64,000 nucleotides of DNA. Source: Cellvibrionaceae bacterium (GTDB lineage Bacteria; Pseudomonadota; Gammaproteobacteria; Pseudomonadales; Cellvibrionaceae). Location: the NCBI GenBank assembly GCA_021151695.1, contig JAGKWU010000007.1, positions 164,478-228,477 on the forward strand. The letters are read 5' to 3'. Shown here one piece after another: positions 63,124 to 64,000 of this stretch. A program made the translations under genes and the position numbers. The notes under the pieces are model-generated. The model was not told the origin of the DNA. It made no database searches and saw only the letters and a list, made by a program, of their open reading frames with translations. How positions within the stretch are numbered: position 1 is the stretch's first letter; each line of letters begins with the position of its first letter.

Positions 63124-63528
63124 TTACTCGCCGCGAATAGCGGATTTCAGCCCCTGGAATTTACTGTTCAGGAACTGGAAGCTGGCCTGAAACGCCAAGG
63201 CGTTTTTCATGTATTCCGCGTGCTCTATCTGGTCTTCCACGGTGTTGCCATCAATAGAGGGCTGTTGTGGAGTGCGGTAGAGGAGATCGGCGTCTTCACC
63301 AACGGCGGTGTCCATCGCCATGTGGCGGTCATTAGTTACCTGAGCCGCAAGCTGGCCCTCGCTGCTGGAGCTTTGCTGGTTCAGGATTTGCTTGAAATCC
63401 AGGTCGCGTGCCTTGTAATTGGGGGTATCGATGTTTGCCAGGTTGTTGGCCAACACACCGGCGCGCTCGCTGCGTACGTGCAAGGCTTTTTCGTGAATTC
63501 CCAAGGCGGCTTCAAAGGAAATGGACAT
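63124..63528 (-). CDS. flgB: Flagellar proximal rod protein FlgB
   Basis: 134 residues. RSERAGVLANNLANIDTPNY, KARDLDFKQIL are the FlgB core motif. First gene of flgBCDE. A sigma-54 site 70 bases upstream suits the position of this operon in the middle class of the polar flagellar cascade. Confidence 0.97.
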   Translation of the reverse strand: MSISFEAALGIHEKALHVRSERAGVLANNLANIDTPNYKARDLDFKQILNQQSSSSEGQLAAQVTNDRHMAMDTAVGEDADLLYRTPQQPSIDGNTVEDQIEHAEYMKNALAFQASFQFLNSKFQGLKSAIRGE

Positions 63529-63597
63529 GGTCGTCTGCTCTGATCATTGGAGACACTCCTGGCAAATTGCCGTTGGTGTCCGGGTTACAGAACTATT

Positions 63598-63613
63598 TGC
63601 AACCCCTATGCCA
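63598..63613 (-). promoter_or_regulatory. Sigma-54 promoter of flgBCDE
   Basis: Minus strand TGGCATAGGGGTTGCA: GG-N10-GC spacing, full TTGCA -12 element and one mismatch (T for C) at -24, 70 bases before the flgB start. Confidence 0.8.
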
Positions 63614-63670
63614 AAGCCACAACAAAATTTAAACCATTGATTTATATGAGCTTTTTAAATTTATTACAGT

Positions 63671-63730
63671 TTGCCGCAGCGGCAAGCAGGCCAGCGGCAA
63701 CGCCAAAGCGGCAAAGCTTTTCCGCTTACC
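63671..63730. repeat. GCGGCAA repeat cluster upstream of flgB
   Basis: TTGCCGC-A-GCGGCAA is a perfect palindrome at 63671-63685. GCGGCAA recurs at 63679, 63694 and 63708, 14-15 bases apart, ending in an imperfect hairpin with GCTTACCGC. It lies between flgB and the divergent VOC-family gene. Confidence 0.55.
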
Positions 63731-63820
63731 GCCAACACAACGACACAGCACCTAAAACCACTGACAGCCAACCGTCACAAGGTTAAGATGAGCCACAGAT
63801 TTTTCCTGCCAGGAGCCCGC

Positions 63821-64000
63821 ATGCAACTCAACAGCATCCACCATGTCGCCATCATCTGTTCCGATTACGCCCGCTCGAAACATTTCTACTCTGAGACACT
63901 AGGCTTGAAGATCATCGCCGAGGCCTATCGCGAAGCGCGCCAATCCTACAAGCTCGACCTAGCCCTACCCGACGGCAGCCAGTTGGAACTCTTCTCCTTC
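63821..64000 (+). CDS. VOC-family (glyoxalase-like) protein, 3' end outside window
   Basis: The first 60 codons are present. AGGAG precedes the ATG at 63821 by 5 bases. The start MQLNSIHHVAIICSDYARSK, HFYSETLGLKII is the first beta-alpha-beta-beta-beta module of the vicinal oxygen chelate fold, with a metal-binding His (residue 8) and a later Glu in LELFSF. It most resembles the YaeR/SMU1112c subgroup, of unknown substrate. It is divergent from flgB. Confidence 0.85.
   Translation, partial: MQLNSIHHVAIICSDYARSKHFYSETLGLKIIAEAYREARQSYKLDLALPDGSQLELFSF

Noticed and set aside
1..64000. tRNA, rRNA, CRISPR arrays, insertion sequences, prophage
   Set aside because: None found on reading: no clover-leaf sequences, no regularly spaced repeats and no transposase or phage-type reading frames.

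Overview
The window comes from a polysaccharide-degrading, polar-flagellate type gammaproteobacterium and most resembles Cellvibrio or a close member of the Cellvibrionaceae. This rests on an inferred match of gene content: a GH31 alpha-xylosidase-type enzyme, a PL1 pectate lyase with the poly-serine linker typical of Cellvibrio and Saccharophagus, a gammaproteobacterial acnB, miaE and yceH, and a Pseudomonas/Vibrio-like flagellar layout with sigma-54 and sigma-28 promoter signatures. No rRNA, tRNA, CRISPR array, insertion sequence or prophage was seen.

Layout. 1-5.3 kb: carbohydrate and secretion genes (5'-truncated GH31, a PEP-CTERM-like secreted protein, a pectate lyase). 5.7-20.4 kb: single housekeeping or stress genes (hotdog thioesterase, luciferase-like oxidoreductase, DUF4197 protein, YpfJ-type zinc metallopeptidase, a secreted protein with a haem-c motif, FUSC transporter, YceH, FKBP lipoprotein, FMN reductase, HD-GYP protein, CWC protein, shikimate kinase). 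20.5-28.4 kb: membrane protein, miaE, DUF1289 protein, a coupled pair of lipoproteins (SMP-30 and trehalase), acnB. 28.6-35 kb: a flagellin glycosylation island, with a Maf-type glycosyltransferase converging on neuA-neuB-neuC plus a pyruvyltransferase. 35-37 kb: fliD. 37.4-44 kb: mprF, a virJ/acvB-like gene and a convergent MASE1-CHASE histidine kinase. 44.2-63.5 kb: the flagellar axial block on the minus strand, flgBCDE, flgFGHIJKL, a FliT-like gene, two giant flagellins and flaG. A VOC-family gene runs off the right edge.

How it works together. The flg genes build rod, hook, rings, hook-filament junction and filament; fliD supplies the cap. NeuABC make a CMP-activated nonulosonic acid, and the Maf protein probably places it on flagellin. 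Candidate sigma-54 sites (TGG-N10-GC) precede flgB, flgF, one flagellin, neuA and (more weakly) maf, while good sigma-28 sites (TAAA-N15-GCCGATAA-like) precede the other flagellin and fliD. Glycan synthesis therefore looks wired into the flagellar cascade.

Most notable: (i) the acvB-like gene and the histidine kinase both lose their conserved C-termini at the same point near 41.43 kb, which looks like a deletion that joined two convergent genes; (ii) a dispersed GGGAGTCGTCATCC-type inverted-repeat element occurs four times, once between flgH and flgI; (iii) all secreted axial flagellar proteins are much enlarged.
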